A DNA stretch of 64,000 nt from Rickettsiella endosymbiont of Xylota segnis (GTDB lineage Bacteria > Pseudomonadota > Gammaproteobacteria > Diplorickettsiales > Diplorickettsiaceae). The translations under genes were made by a program, and so were the position numbers. The stretch lies in assembly GCF_964019545.1 (NCBI RefSeq), contig NZ_OZ026451.1, forward strand, positions 496,001-560,000, given 5' to 3'. The notes under the pieces were generated by a model, which was not told the DNA's origin, did not search any database, and saw only the letters and a program-made list of their open reading frames with translations. Position 1 is the first letter of the stretch, and each line of letters opens with the position of its first letter. Positions 36,255 through 45,882 of this stretch are shown here, piece after piece.

Positions 36255-36281
36255 CATCCTGACTTCAGCTAAGTTAGGATG
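36255..36281 (+). promoter_or_regulatory. Hairpin over the tldD ribosome-binding site
   Basis: Arms CATCCTGACTT (36255-36265) and AAGTTAGGATG (36271-36281) pair over 11 bp with one G-T wobble and a 5-nt loop. The right arm contains the AGGA Shine-Dalgarno of tldD. This could limit translation of tldD or act as a terminator without a T-tract. Confidence 0.4.
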
Positions 36282-36287
36282 ACGAAC

Positions 36288-37736
36288 ATGATGAAAAATA
36301 GTCTTACTTTAGCCCGTGAAACCCTGTTAGACCCCGCTGGACTGACTGAAAATCAGTTACAAATCATCTTAGGCCGATTATTAACGCCTAAAGTTGATAT
36401 GGCCGATCTTTATTTTCAAGCAACTCAGTTAGAGAGTTGGGTATTAGAAGATAGTATCGTTAAAAACGGTAGTTTTAATATTGAGCGTGGTGTCGGTGTC
36501 CGTGCCATCAGCGGCGAAAAAACAGGTTTTGCTTATTCAGATGATATTATATTACCTGCTTTGGAATCTGCGGCGACAATGGCGGGGAGTATTGTTAGAA
36601 CTGGGCAGCATGGCCAAATCCATGCTTGGCAGAAAAATTCGTTTATAAAGCCATTATATCAACCAATTAACCCTATTTCTTCCTGGACTGAACAACAGAA
36701 ATTAAGCTTGCTCCGTGAAGTTGACGAAGTGGCGCGTGCTTGTGATCCTCGCATTAAACACGTGAATGTCAGTTTAGTGGGTGCACAAGAAGTGGTTCTA
36801 GTGATTAATAGTGAAGGCTGTATGGCAGCCGATATTCGACCTTTAGTGCGATTAAATATTAGTGTAATTGCAGAAGATAAAGGTTTGCGCGAACAAGGTT
36901 TTGCCGGTGGTGGCGGTCGCACCGATTATAGCTATTTTATTAAAGATCAGGTGGCCACTGAGTTAGCAAAAGAAGCGGTCCGCTTAGCTATTCTGAATTT
37001 AGATGCAGTAAAAGCACCTGCCGGTACGATGCCCATCGTGTTAGGTCCTGGTTGGCCTGGGGTTTTATTGCATGAAGCCGTAGGACATGGTCTAGAAGGA
37101 GACTTCAATCGTAAAGGAAGTTCAGCATTTTCAGGTCGAATAGGTGAGCGTGTCGCTTCTGCAGGATGTACCGTAGTCGATGATGGAACGATTCCTAATC
37201 GACGCGGATCGCTCACTATCGATGATGAAGGCACACCAACACAGCGCACGGTTTTAATTGAAAAAGGTATTTTAAAAGCCTATATGATGGATAAATTAAA
37301 TGCACGCTTGATGGGTACGCAATCGACAGGAAATGGTCGCCGCGAATCGTTTGCGCATTTACCGATGCCGCGCATGACCAATACCTATATGTTACCCGGT
37401 CCTTATGTCCCCGAAGAAATTATAGCAACGGTTAAAAAAGGGCTTTATGCTGTGAATTTTTCTGGAGGTCAGGTGGATATTACTTCAGGAAAATTTGTAT
37501 TTTCTGCCTGTGAAGCTTACTTAATTGAAAATGGTCAAATAACACGGCCGGTTAAAGGCGCCACTTTAATTGGCAATGGCCCTGATGTGTTAAGGCAAGT
37601 TTCTATGATCGGTAATGATCTAAAACTAGATAGCGGTATTGGCAGCTGTGGTAAAGAAGGTCAGAGCGTTCCTGTCGGAGTCGGACAACCCACATTAAAA
37701 ATAGATGCTTTAACAGTAGGTGGTACTGCCATTTAA
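36288..37736 (+). CDS. tldD: Metalloprotease TldD
   Basis: The product has 482 residues starting at ATG 36288, 8 nt after AGGA; an in-frame ATG at 36279 overlaps that Shine-Dalgarno. TldD pairs with TldE (PmbA) in a zinc protease that degrades unfolded peptides and matures peptides such as microcin B17 and CcdA. The zinc motif HEAVGH (262-267) followed by GLEGDF is intact. The N-terminal [10 protein letters not shown]-like segment and C-terminal [17 protein letters not shown] are standard. No pmbA is present in the window. msbA starts 13 bp downstream. Confidence 0.95.
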   Translation: MMKNSLTLARETLLDPAGLTENQLQIILGRLLTPKVDMADLYFQATQLESWVLEDSIVKNGSFNIERGVGVRAISGEKTGFAYSDDIILPALESAATMAGSIVRTGQHGQIHAWQKNSFIKPLYQPINPISSWTEQQKLSLLREVDEVARACDPRIKHVNVSLVGAQEVVLVINSEGCMAADIRPLVRLNISVIAEDKGLREQGFAGGGGRTDYSYFIKDQVATELAKEAVRLAILNLDAVKAPAGTMPIVLGPGWPGVLLHEAVGHGLEGDFNRKGSSAFSGRIGERVASAGCTVVDDGTIPNRRGSLTIDDEGTPTQRTVLIEKGILKAYMMDKLNARLMGTQSTGNGRRESFAHLPMPRMTNTYMLPGPYVPEEIIATVKKGLYAVNFSGGQVDITSGKFVFSACEAYLIENGQITRPVKGATLIGNGPDVLRQVSMIGNDLKLDSGIGSCGKEGQSVPVGVGQPTLKIDALTVGGTAI

Positions 37737-37749
37737 TTAAGAAAAAAAT

Positions 37750-39498
37750 ATGACAGAACAACAGACATCGCAATATCACACAGGTTTTTATAGTTATCGA
37801 CGTTTACTCCACTATCTTCGCTATTATTGGGGTTGGTTTTTATTAGGTATTATTGGCACTATTTTATTGGCCAGTACCGATGCCGGACTTATTTGGTTTT
37901 TAAAACCCTTACTTAATAAAGGTTTTGTCGATAAAGATGAGCATTTTATACATTATCTGCCTTTCATTTTAATCTTTGCTTTTTTATTACGTGGTGGAGC
38001 AAATTTTTCCTCAAGCTATTGCTTAGCGCGTGTTGCAAGAAGTGTGGTAATGAATATACGCCAGGACATACTTAATAAGTTGTTACGGTTACCAGCTAAA
38101 TTTTATGATAATACGACATCGGGTCAATTGCTCTCTATCATTATTTATAATGTCGATCAGATAGCCATTGCAAGTACCAATTCTTTAATTACTCTAGTGC
38201 AAGAAAGTTTTTTTGTGCTTGGATTGATTGCCGTGATGATAATGGCGAGTTGGCAATTGAGTCTATTATTTTTTATTACCGTACCGACTATGATTTGGAT
38301 AGCGCGCTATTCCAGTCGCCGTATGCGAAGTTTGAATAATGCGGTTCAAGATTCTATGAGTGAAATGACGCAAGTGGCAGAAGAAGTTATCGATGGCTAT
38401 AAAGTGATTCGTACCTTTGGCGGCGAAGAATATGAAACTAAAAAATTTCAAACCTTGCTAGAAAGAAATAGATTTCGCGAATTAAAAGTCGTGGTCACTA
38501 ATTCTTTAGCCAGTTCAGGTGTGCAACTTATTGCTGGCGCTATTGCGGTAGTCACTATCTGTTTAGCCATTTCACATTTAACACATATTACTGCGGGTGG
38601 ATTTACTTCCATGGTAGGTGCCATGTTGTTATTACTAAAACCGATGCGTAATTTAGCCGCAGTAAATAGCATCATACAACGTGGAATTGCTGCTGCCGGC
38701 AGCATTTTTAATTTATTAGATGAAAAAAATGAACTTGATTCTGGTACGCATACGTTTAACGTACTAAAAGGTTGTTTAGAATATCGAAATGTAAGTTTTG
38801 CCTATTTATCTGACCAACCTGTCTTACAAGATATTAGTTTTACAATTAATCCTGGTGAGACCATTGCTTTGGTTGGCCGCTCCGGCAGCGGAAAATCTAC
38901 GTTGGTGAATTTATTGCCACGTTTCTATGATAATTATTTAGGAAAAATTTTAATAGACGGTGTGGATATCCGTGAATTAAAACTAAAAGATCTGCGTAGT
39001 CAATTTGCTCTAGTATCGCAGCATGTGACATTATTTAATGATACCATTGCACATAATATTGCTTATGGGCAACTAAGCGATGTGAGCGAATCTATGATAA
39101 TACGTGCGGCTAAGGCAGCACATGCCATGGAGTTTATCGAGCAATTACCACAAGGACTTGATACTTTAATTGGTGAAAATGGTGTGTTACTATCAGGTGG
39201 TCAACGGCAAAGGATTGCAATTGCACGCGCTTTACTTAAAAATTCCCCATTTTTAATTTTAGATGAAGCGACCTCTGCATTGGACACCGAAGCTGAGCGC
39301 CATATTCAAGCTGCATTAGAAGAACTTATGCATAATCGGACCACGTTGGTTATTGCACATCGACTTTCCACTGTAGAGAGAGCTAAACAAATTTTAGTGT
39401 TAGATGCAGGCTGTATTGTTGAAAGAGGGACACACCAAGAGCTACTCAAAAGAAATGGTTATTACGCCAAACTTTATAGTATGCAGTTTAGAGATTAG
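37750..39498 (+). CDS. msbA: Lipid A/LPS core flippase MsbA
   Basis: This 582-residue homodimeric ABC exporter moves lipid A-core across the inner membrane. Six transmembrane helices span residues 30-300, with coupling loops such as LRLPAKFYDNTTSGQLLS. The nucleotide-binding domain has Walker A GRSGSGKS (376-383), signature LSGGQRQRIAIARALL and Walker B FLILDEATSALD, then the H-loop IAHRLST. Length matches E. coli MsbA exactly. lpxK, its usual partner, does not follow. The next gene begins the heptose/O-antigen cluster. Confidence 0.93.
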   Translation: MTEQQTSQYHTGFYSYRRLLHYLRYYWGWFLLGIIGTILLASTDAGLIWFLKPLLNKGFVDKDEHFIHYLPFILIFAFLLRGGANFSSSYCLARVARSVVMNIRQDILNKLLRLPAKFYDNTTSGQLLSIIIYNVDQIAIASTNSLITLVQESFFVLGLIAVMIMASWQLSLLFFITVPTMIWIARYSSRRMRSLNNAVQDSMSEMTQVAEEVIDGYKVIRTFGGEEYETKKFQTLLERNRFRELKVVVTNSLASSGVQLIAGAIAVVTICLAISHLTHITAGGFTSMVGAMLLLLKPMRNLAAVNSIIQRGIAAAGSIFNLLDEKNELDSGTHTFNVLKGCLEYRNVSFAYLSDQPVLQDISFTINPGETIALVGRSGSGKSTLVNLLPRFYDNYLGKILIDGVDIRELKLKDLRSQFALVSQHVTLFNDTIAHNIAYGQLSDVSESMIIRAAKAAHAMEFIEQLPQGLDTLIGENGVLLSGGQRQRIAIARALLKNSPFLILDEATSALDTEAERHIQAALEELMHNRTTLVIAHRLSTVERAKQILVLDAGCIVERGTHQELLKRNGYYAKLYSMQFRD

Positions 39499-39561
39499 TT
39501 AAATTTATTTTAAAAATACAGAAATCATTATGGACGATGATTATTTAAATGGATTTTTTTC

Positions 39562-41682
39562 TTGGATAAATTAAAAAAATACTTTTATTTATGGATGCCT
39601 ATTTTATCCGGTATTGCTGCGTTCACTCTAATAACAGGAGGAGAAATAGTTTGGCCAACTAACATAGATTGGCTTTTTTTACATGGCGATAATACAAGTA
39701 GCTTCGATGCTTGGCAATTTTTTAGACATACACCGATACTTCAAAATCCTTTAGGGGCTATTTATCCCTATGGTATGGGAATGGGAGGATCGATAATCTA
39801 TTCAGAGCCTCTTTTCCTTTTTGCTTTCCCCTTTAAATTAATTTCTAGTTTTTTACCAACAACTTTTCAATATTCTGGATTGTGGATATTCTCATGTTTT
39901 ATCTTACAAGCGATTTTTTCTTGGAAATTGCTAGAAAAAATCACCAATGATCGCTGGTTAAAATTATTTGGAAGTCTTTTTTTTGTTTTAGCACCGGCAT
40001 TTCTTTGGCGTTTGCATGGCAGTTCATCATTTTTGGGACAATGGCTAATTCTAGCAGGAATATGGCTCTATTTATCGTCAAGTTTTCGCAGATATGCTTG
40101 GCTTAGTGTGTTAATTATCACGAGCTTAGTGCATGCTTATTTTCTTTTTATGTTATTGGCAATATGGGGAAGTGATCTAATAAAAAGAATAATTTTAAAT
40201 GAATTGAAATACCTGGAAATAATAAAATATGCTTTTTTAACTATTTTAGTTCTTATATTAGTAATGTGGCAAGCAGGTTACTTTAGTATTCATAGTGGTT
40301 TTGAAGGCGCTGGTTTGGGTTATTTCAGAATGAACTTACTGTCTTTTTTTGATCCATCCGATGTTGTTTATAATAGCTGGTCTCGTTTTTTATCAAAGCA
40401 ACCAAACACTCCGGGAGATTATGAAGGCTTTAGCTATTTAGGTTTTGGAATGCTTATATTAGGGATATTGGGACTGGCTAAATTCTTAGCACTAGACAAA
40501 AAAAAATACCTTATCGTTTTAAAGAGAATATTCCCTTTGCTAACAGTAAGTGTTTTATTAATGATATTTGCTCTATCTAATCGAATTGCATTGGGGCAAC
40601 ATGAAATATTAAGTTATAGGTTACCTGATTTTTTCTGTGTATTTAGAGCTTCTGGAAGAATGATATTGCCTATGTATTATTTGATCTATTTAGGCGTGTT
40701 TTATATAACAATTGAATCTTATAAAAAATTAAATATAAAATTACTAATTCTGATTTGCCTTTGCTTGCAAATTGTTGATTCTTCAAATATTTATAAGCAT
40801 TTCAAAGATTATTTTACTCCAAAAAATAATTATATTTCTCCTCTAAAGTCAAACATTTGGACAGAAGCAGAAAAGAAATATAAAAATCTAGTGTATATTT
40901 TTCCAGAATATTTTTGGAAATTATTGCCATTAATTGATTATGCAGCATTAAATAAATTAAATACAAATATAGGTTATTTTGCCCGCATTGATTTTAAAAA
41001 AGCTTATAAAATTAAAGTTAAATTGATGGATAATATAATTAACGGAAAACTTGATCAGGATACAATGTATGTTATAAAAGAAAAACTATTAAGAAAAATT
41101 ATTGTTAATTCGCAAATAAATTTTCCATATAAAGTAGTCGAAGCGGATGGTTTTTTTCTATTATTGCCAAATTGGAAGGATAAATCTACTGATGAAGAAA
41201 AGTTAAGCTGGAGTCGATCTAATTTATACAAGTTGGGAACCAATATTTCTCTGGAAACAAGTGAAAGTAATTTTAAAGACTATTTAATTTTATTTAATGG
41301 CTGGAATATACCCGAGGGTAAAGGTACTTGGTCTGAAGGTGATAATTCTACGTTCTTTCTAATTTTTGAAAAACTCCCTGAGTCTAATTTAATTTTAACC
41401 ATTCATGCTATACCTTTTGTTACTGAAAAACATCCTAATCTAGCCGTAGATGTATTAGTGAATAATCATTTTGTAGGGAAGTTGCAGTATAAGCTTAATA
41501 ATTTCTCATACGAGAATAAAATTGAAATACCTAAGACATTAATAAATACTAATGATTTATTAAAAGTTCAATTTATTTATAAAAAACCGATTTCACCAGC
41601 TATGTTAAAGATAAATGGCGACTCCCGTATGTTAGGTCTTTTCATTTCTTCTTTCAGATTAGACTCTAAAACAATTCTATAA
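39562..41682 (+). CDS. Polytopic membrane protein with C-terminal beta-domain (GT-C-like glycosyltransferase candidate)
   Basis: The product has 706 residues. About ten to twelve transmembrane helices occupy residues 10-400. A first periplasmic loop has HGDNTSSFDAWQFFRHTP and PYGMGMGGSIIYSEPLF, as in DUF6311/YfhO-like GT-C proteins. The remaining 300 residues form a periplasmic part ending in a beta-rich domain. The start TTG 39562 has TGGA 8 nt upstream. An ATG at 39549 is out of frame by one base across a T7 run. Directly followed by a GtrB-like gene, so it may be the transferase that uses the undecaprenyl-phosphate sugar made by that enzyme to decorate the glycan. Confidence 0.72.
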   Translation: MDKLKKYFYLWMPILSGIAAFTLITGGEIVWPTNIDWLFLHGDNTSSFDAWQFFRHTPILQNPLGAIYPYGMGMGGSIIYSEPLFLFAFPFKLISSFLPTTFQYSGLWIFSCFILQAIFSWKLLEKITNDRWLKLFGSLFFVLAPAFLWRLHGSSSFLGQWLILAGIWLYLSSSFRRYAWLSVLIITSLVHAYFLFMLLAIWGSDLIKRIILNELKYLEIIKYAFLTILVLILVMWQAGYFSIHSGFEGAGLGYFRMNLLSFFDPSDVVYNSWSRFLSKQPNTPGDYEGFSYLGFGMLILGILGLAKFLALDKKKYLIVLKRIFPLLTVSVLLMIFALSNRIALGQHEILSYRLPDFFCVFRASGRMILPMYYLIYLGVFYITIESYKKLNIKLLILICLCLQIVDSSNIYKHFKDYFTPKNNYISPLKSNIWTEAEKKYKNLVYIFPEYFWKLLPLIDYAALNKLNTNIGYFARIDFKKAYKIKVKLMDNIINGKLDQDTMYVIKEKLLRKIIVNSQINFPYKVVEADGFFLLLPNWKDKSTDEEKLSWSRSNLYKLGTNISLETSESNFKDYLILFNGWNIPEGKGTWSEGDNSTFFLIFEKLPESNLILTIHAIPFVTEKHPNLAVDVLVNNHFVGKLQYKLNNFSYENKIEIPKTLINTNDLLKVQFIYKKPISPAMLKINGDSRMLGLFISSFRLDSKTIL

Positions 41683-41724
41683 TTTCTAGGTTATATAGCT
41701 ATTAACAAGGAGTAGAGTTCAAAG

Positions 41725-42717
41725 ATGAAATTTAATAAAGAGATCAAACTATCTATAGTAGTACCTGTTTATAAAGAAGAAAAAAATATTCTTCCTTTTT
41801 TAAATAGAATCCAACCCCTATTACTAAGCATGACAACATCTTATGAAATATTATTTTGCCTAGATCCATCGCCCGACTTGACTGAAATAATTATAAGAAA
41901 ACAAATGGAATATGATTCTGCGATTAAATTAATTCTATTGTCTCGTAAATTTGGACAGCCTGCAGCAACTATAGCTGGTATTTTAAATTGTAAAGGAGAA
42001 ACCTGCGTAGTAATTGACGTAGATCTACAAGACCCCCCCGAATTAATAAAAGACTTGTATAATAAATTAAATGAGGGTTATGACGTTGTTTATGCAACAA
42101 GACGTTCACGAAAAGGAGAGTCATGGATTAAAAAAACCATTGCTTATTTGGGCTACATGTTAATAGCCAAATTAAGTGAAGTGCCTATTCCGCGAAACAC
42201 GGGTGATTTTCGAATTATGAATCGCCGAGTTATTGAAGAACTGCGTCAATTACATGAGAAACACGGTTTTTTAAGAGGGCTCGTTGCTTTTGTAGGTTTT
42301 CGACAAACTTTTATTGAATTTAATAGGGAGCCTCGGTTGTTTGGAAAAAGTAAATATAATCGATATATAGGAGCATTAAAGTTAGCGCTTAATGGTCTTA
42401 TCAGCTTTAGTACGCGTCCTTTACAAATTATGTCTATTATAGGTTTTCTCACAGCATCTTTTGGTTTCCTATTAGGTGGTTTTTTTGTATTACAAAAAAT
42501 TACTGGGGTTAATTTAACTCCCGGATTATCTGTAACAATTTTAGCAATAACATTTTTTTCTGGTATTCAATTATTATTCTTAGGTTTAATGGGAGAATAT
42601 GTTGGACGTATTTATGATGAAGTTAAACGCCGACCTATCTACATTATAGATAAAATTATTGATAATAATCCGTCGGTTTTTTTAAAAAAACTTTCTGAGG
42701 AAATTAAATCTAATTAA
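41725..42717 (+). CDS. GtrB/ArnC-like undecaprenyl-phosphate glycosyltransferase
   Basis: This 330-residue GT2 enzyme is of the dolichol-phosphate-mannose-synthase type. The catalytic domain has LSIVVPVYKEEKNI, VVIDVDLQDPPELI (Asp-x-Asp) and RNTGDFRIMNRRVI. Two C-terminal transmembrane helices (about 235-255 and 270-295) end in GLMGEYVGRIYDEVKRRP, the typical GtrB/ArnC tail. It would load a sugar from a nucleotide donor onto undecaprenyl phosphate at the cytoplasmic face. An AAGGAG precedes the ATG. The genes on both sides are in the same direction. Confidence 0.88.
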   Translation: MKFNKEIKLSIVVPVYKEEKNILPFLNRIQPLLLSMTTSYEILFCLDPSPDLTEIIIRKQMEYDSAIKLILLSRKFGQPAATIAGILNCKGETCVVIDVDLQDPPELIKDLYNKLNEGYDVVYATRRSRKGESWIKKTIAYLGYMLIAKLSEVPIPRNTGDFRIMNRRVIEELRQLHEKHGFLRGLVAFVGFRQTFIEFNREPRLFGKSKYNRYIGALKLALNGLISFSTRPLQIMSIIGFLTASFGFLLGGFFVLQKITGVNLTPGLSVTILAITFFSGIQLLFLGLMGEYVGRIYDEVKRRPIYIIDKIIDNNPSVFLKKLSEEIKSN

Positions 42718-42765
42718 TTAACTATAAATGTATTTAATTACTTGAATTTTAATAAGGATTTTAAA

Positions 42766-43725
42766 TTGCGATATTTTGTAACTGGTTGTGCGGGATTTAT
42801 TGGAAGCCATTTAGTCGATCGTCTCTTAATCCAAGGACATGAAGTTATAGGTTATGATAATTTATCAACAGGTGTTGTAGAATTTTTGCAGGTTGCAAAG
42901 CAGTTTTCAACCTTTAAATTTATTCAAGGAGATTGCCTCGACCAAAAAACTTTACTAGCAAGTATTCCTCCAGCATGTGATGGAATATTCCATTTTGCTG
43001 CTAATGCAGATGTAAAAAATGGTATTAATCATACTAATAAAGATTTGCAACAGAATACGATTGCGACCTTTAATGTATTAGAGGCTATGCGTATTACTGG
43101 TGTAAAAAAAATTATTTTTTCTTCAACAGGGTCTGTATATGGTGAGGCTGCTATCATACCCACTCCTGAAAATGCTCCTTTTCCGATACAAACATCACTC
43201 TATGGTGCTTCGAAGCTAGCGGCTGAAGGTTTAATTCAAGCTTTTAGCGAAGCTTTTGATATACAAGCCTATATTTTTCGTTTTGTATCTATTTTAGGCG
43301 AACGTTATACACACGGCCACGTTTTTGATTTTTACCGTCAGTTAGAAAATGATCCCAGACAATTAAAAATTTTAGGTGATGGAGATCAATCTAAATCTTA
43401 TTTATACATACAAGATTGTATTGACGCTATTTTGTTAACTTTAAAAAAAGCTAATGAAAAAATTAATATATTTAATTTAGGTGTAAATGGTTACTGTCAG
43501 GTAAAGGACTCCGTTAAGTGGATTTCAGAAGCTTTAGATATCTCACCCGAATTAATCTATTCAGGAGGAAAACGAGGATGGATAGGAGATAATCCTTTTA
43601 TATTTTTGGATTGTAAAAAGATTCGTGAATTAGGATGGCTGCCTAAGTTTAACATTCAGGAAAGTATAATTAAAACTTTAGATTATTTAAGAAAAAATGC
43701 ATGGTTAATGGAGGTCAGAGTATGA
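42766..43725 (+). CDS. NAD-dependent nucleotide-sugar epimerase/dehydratase
   Basis: The product has 319 residues from TTG 42766, 7 nt after AAGGA. The Rossmann motif is [15 protein letters not shown], and the SDR-extended active site is [10 protein letters not shown] with [13 protein letters not shown] (Tyr-x3-Lys). [16 protein letters not shown] and [15 protein letters not shown] match UDP-glucose 4-epimerase-like enzymes. It probably acts on an NDP-sugar of this cluster; exact specificity cannot be read from sequence. Its stop overlaps the next start as ATGA. Confidence 0.85.
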   Translation: MRYFVTGCAGFIGSHLVDRLLIQGHEVIGYDNLSTGVVEFLQVAKQFSTFKFIQGDCLDQKTLLASIPPACDGIFHFAANADVKNGINHTNKDLQQNTIATFNVLEAMRITGVKKIIFSSTGSVYGEAAIIPTPENAPFPIQTSLYGASKLAAEGLIQAFSEAFDIQAYIFRFVSILGERYTHGHVFDFYRQLENDPRQLKILGDGDQSKSYLYIQDCIDAILLTLKKANEKINIFNLGVNGYCQVKDSVKWISEALDISPELIYSGGKRGWIGDNPFIFLDCKKIRELGWLPKFNIQESIIKTLDYLRKNAWLMEVRV

Positions 43726-45026
43726 AAGTTGCTGTAATAGGCTTATGGCATCTTGGTTGTGTTACAGCAGCTTGTCTTACTAAATTTGGTCATACTGTGG
43801 TTGCTTATGATGAAGATCTTCAACTTATTACTCATTTAAAACAAGGGATCGCACCCATATATGAACCTGGCTTAACTGAAATTATGAGTACTGCAAAAAA
43901 TTCAAACGCATTATATTTCACCAATGATTCTTCTGATCTTAGAGATTCTAATATAATTTGGATAACTTACGATACCACGATCAATGAATTAGGCCAGGCG
44001 GATGTTAATGAAGTTAAGAATAGACTAATAAAATTATTTTCATACTTTAAAAATAATGCATTAGTTATTATTTCTTCGCAAATACCGGTAGGGACTACTC
44101 AAGAAATAATGAATATTTTCCAACAAAATTATAAAGACAAACAGCTTGATTTTGTTTATTCCCCCGAGAATTTACGTCTAGGTAAATCGATTGAGTTATT
44201 TCTGCATCCGGATCGTATCATTATGGGTACTCGTTCCGAATTAAATAAAGTTATTATTAAAAATCTCTTACAGCCTATAGCGGATAAAATAATTTGGATG
44301 TCTATTGAATCTGCTGAAATGACTAAACATGCTATCAATGCTTTTTTAGCGACTTCTATTGTTTTTATTAATGAATTAGCAACTTTATGTGAATATTTTG
44401 GCGCAGATGCTAATTCTGTTGCATTGGGATTAAAGACAGATATTAGGATAGGAGCTAAAGCCTATTTAGCGCCCGGTGGAGCATTTTCTGGAGGAACTTT
44501 AGCGCGAGATATTAATTATATATTGCAAATCAGTGAAAAAGTACACTTTGCTGCTGATTTTTTTAAAGCAATTTTATTAAGTAATCAGAGACATGAAAAC
44601 TGGCTACAAAAAAAAATAACTGAAAATTTTGGTGAATTAAAAGGAAAAAGAATGGCTATTTTAGGGTTAGCCTATAAACACGGAACGGATTCTTTAAGAC
44701 ATTCTTTAGCCATTAATATTAGTTTATGGCTTAGCTCACAAGGTGTGATTGTAAATGCCTATGATCCCACCATAAAAAGTTTAGTACCTGAATTAGAAAA
44801 AATCATCTATTTGCAACCAGATATAGATTCTGCACTTGATAAAGCCGATGCGATTATTCTTGGAACTGAATGCCCAGAGTTTATGAATATTCAAATTGAA
44901 CAATTAGCTACAGATTTGCGAAAACCTTACATATTTGATACGAGTGGTTTTTTAAGTAAGCAACTAGAGGGTAAAAAAGCTATTAAATATTTTAGAGTAG
45001 GATGTAATAATGAAATTACTGAATAA
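43722..45026 (+). CDS. UDP-glucose/GDP-mannose dehydrogenase-like protein lacking the catalytic cysteine
   Basis: The product has 434 residues from ATG 43722, with GGAGG 7 nt upstream. The three-domain UDPGDH fold is clear: [18 protein letters not shown] (NAD domain), YEPGL, SSQIPVGTT, SPENLRLGKS, EMTKHAINAF (Lys202, Asn206), and a C-terminal domain with LGLAYKHGTDSLRHS. In active UDP-glucose dehydrogenases the catalytic loop reads GFGGSCFPKD. Here it is AFSGGTLARD, with Thr259 replacing the nucleophilic Cys. A full four-electron oxidation to the uronic acid is therefore unlikely; a two-electron or non-redox role on the cluster's heptose is possible. Coupled to the epimerase before it and the SDR after it. 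Confidence 0.82.
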   Translation: MKVAVIGLWHLGCVTAACLTKFGHTVVAYDEDLQLITHLKQGIAPIYEPGLTEIMSTAKNSNALYFTNDSSDLRDSNIIWITYDTTINELGQADVNEVKNRLIKLFSYFKNNALVIISSQIPVGTTQEIMNIFQQNYKDKQLDFVYSPENLRLGKSIELFLHPDRIIMGTRSELNKVIIKNLLQPIADKIIWMSIESAEMTKHAINAFLATSIVFINELATLCEYFGADANSVALGLKTDIRIGAKAYLAPGGAFSGGTLARDINYILQISEKVHFAADFFKAILLSNQRHENWLQKKITENFGELKGKRMAILGLAYKHGTDSLRHSLAINISLWLSSQGVIVNAYDPTIKSLVPELEKIIYLQPDIDSALDKADAIILGTECPEFMNIQIEQLATDLRKPYIFDTSGFLSKQLEGKKAIKYFRVGCNNEITE

Positions 45027-45882
45027 AAAAGCCATTATTAGCGGCGCTAGTAAAGGCTTGGGATCAGCTATTGCGCAAGCATATGTGAAAGCTGGCGCTA
45101 GTGTGGTGATCTGTGCGAGAAATAGAATCCAACTTTTAAAAAAACAGGCTGAATTACAGGGTATTGCATCTGTTAATAACAAAGTTATTGCTATTCCTAC
45201 TGATGTCGCTTCACCTGAGCAAGTCGAATATTTAATTAAAATTGCTGAAGAGGAGTTGGGGGGCGTAGATATTTTAGTGGCAAATGCTGGGGTTTATGGG
45301 CCTAAGGGACCGCTCGAATCACTTGATTGGCAAGCATGGAGTGATGCAATAGATATTAATTTAAAAGGTACGGTTCTGCAATGCCGAGCTGTTATTCCTT
45401 TACTAAAAAAGCAAAAAAAGGGAAAAATTATTATCATATCAGGTGGTGGGGCCACTAAACCTATGCCCAACTTTAGTGCTTATGCTGCCTCTAAAGCAGG
45501 CATTGTACGTTTTTCAGAAACTCTTGCCAACGAGTTGCTGCCATTTAACATTGATGTGATGGCTATTTCACCCGGCGCGTTAAATACGGGCTTTTTAGAT
45601 GAAGTGTTAAGTGCTGGGCCAGAAAATGTGGGACATAAGTTTTATCAAGTATCAATTGAGCAAGCAAAAACTGGCGGATCTTCACCGGAATTAGCAGCAG
45701 AATTATCTGTATATCTTGCTTCGGATGCAGCAGATGGTATTACTGGGAAATTGATTAGTGCGGTTTGGGATCCCTGGAATAATTTACATGAATACTATCC
45801 AGAAATTGCTATGACGGATATTTATACTTTACGTAGAATTAAACCTGAAATTCGTAAAAAATATGAGGAAGATTTATCATGA
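45010..45882 (+). CDS. Short-chain dehydrogenase/reductase
   Basis: The product has 290 residues. The classical SDR pattern is present: SGASKGLGSAIA (TGxxxGxG-like), NAGVYGPKG (NAG), a Ser-containing SGGGATKP strand and YAASKAG (Tyr-x3-Lys). AGGA lies 7 nt before the ATG, inside the end of the previous gene (17-bp overlap). The C-terminal about 40 residues (LHEYYPEIAMTDIYTLRRI) extend beyond a minimal SDR. Likely modifies the NDP-heptose or related sugar, given its neighbours; the substrate is inferred only. Confidence 0.85.
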   Translation: MKLLNKKAIISGASKGLGSAIAQAYVKAGASVVICARNRIQLLKKQAELQGIASVNNKVIAIPTDVASPEQVEYLIKIAEEELGGVDILVANAGVYGPKGPLESLDWQAWSDAIDINLKGTVLQCRAVIPLLKKQKKGKIIIISGGGATKPMPNFSAYAASKAGIVRFSETLANELLPFNIDVMAISPGALNTGFLDEVLSAGPENVGHKFYQVSIEQAKTGGSSPELAAELSVYLASDAADGITGKLISAVWDPWNNLHEYYPEIAMTDIYTLRRIKPEIRKKYEEDLS

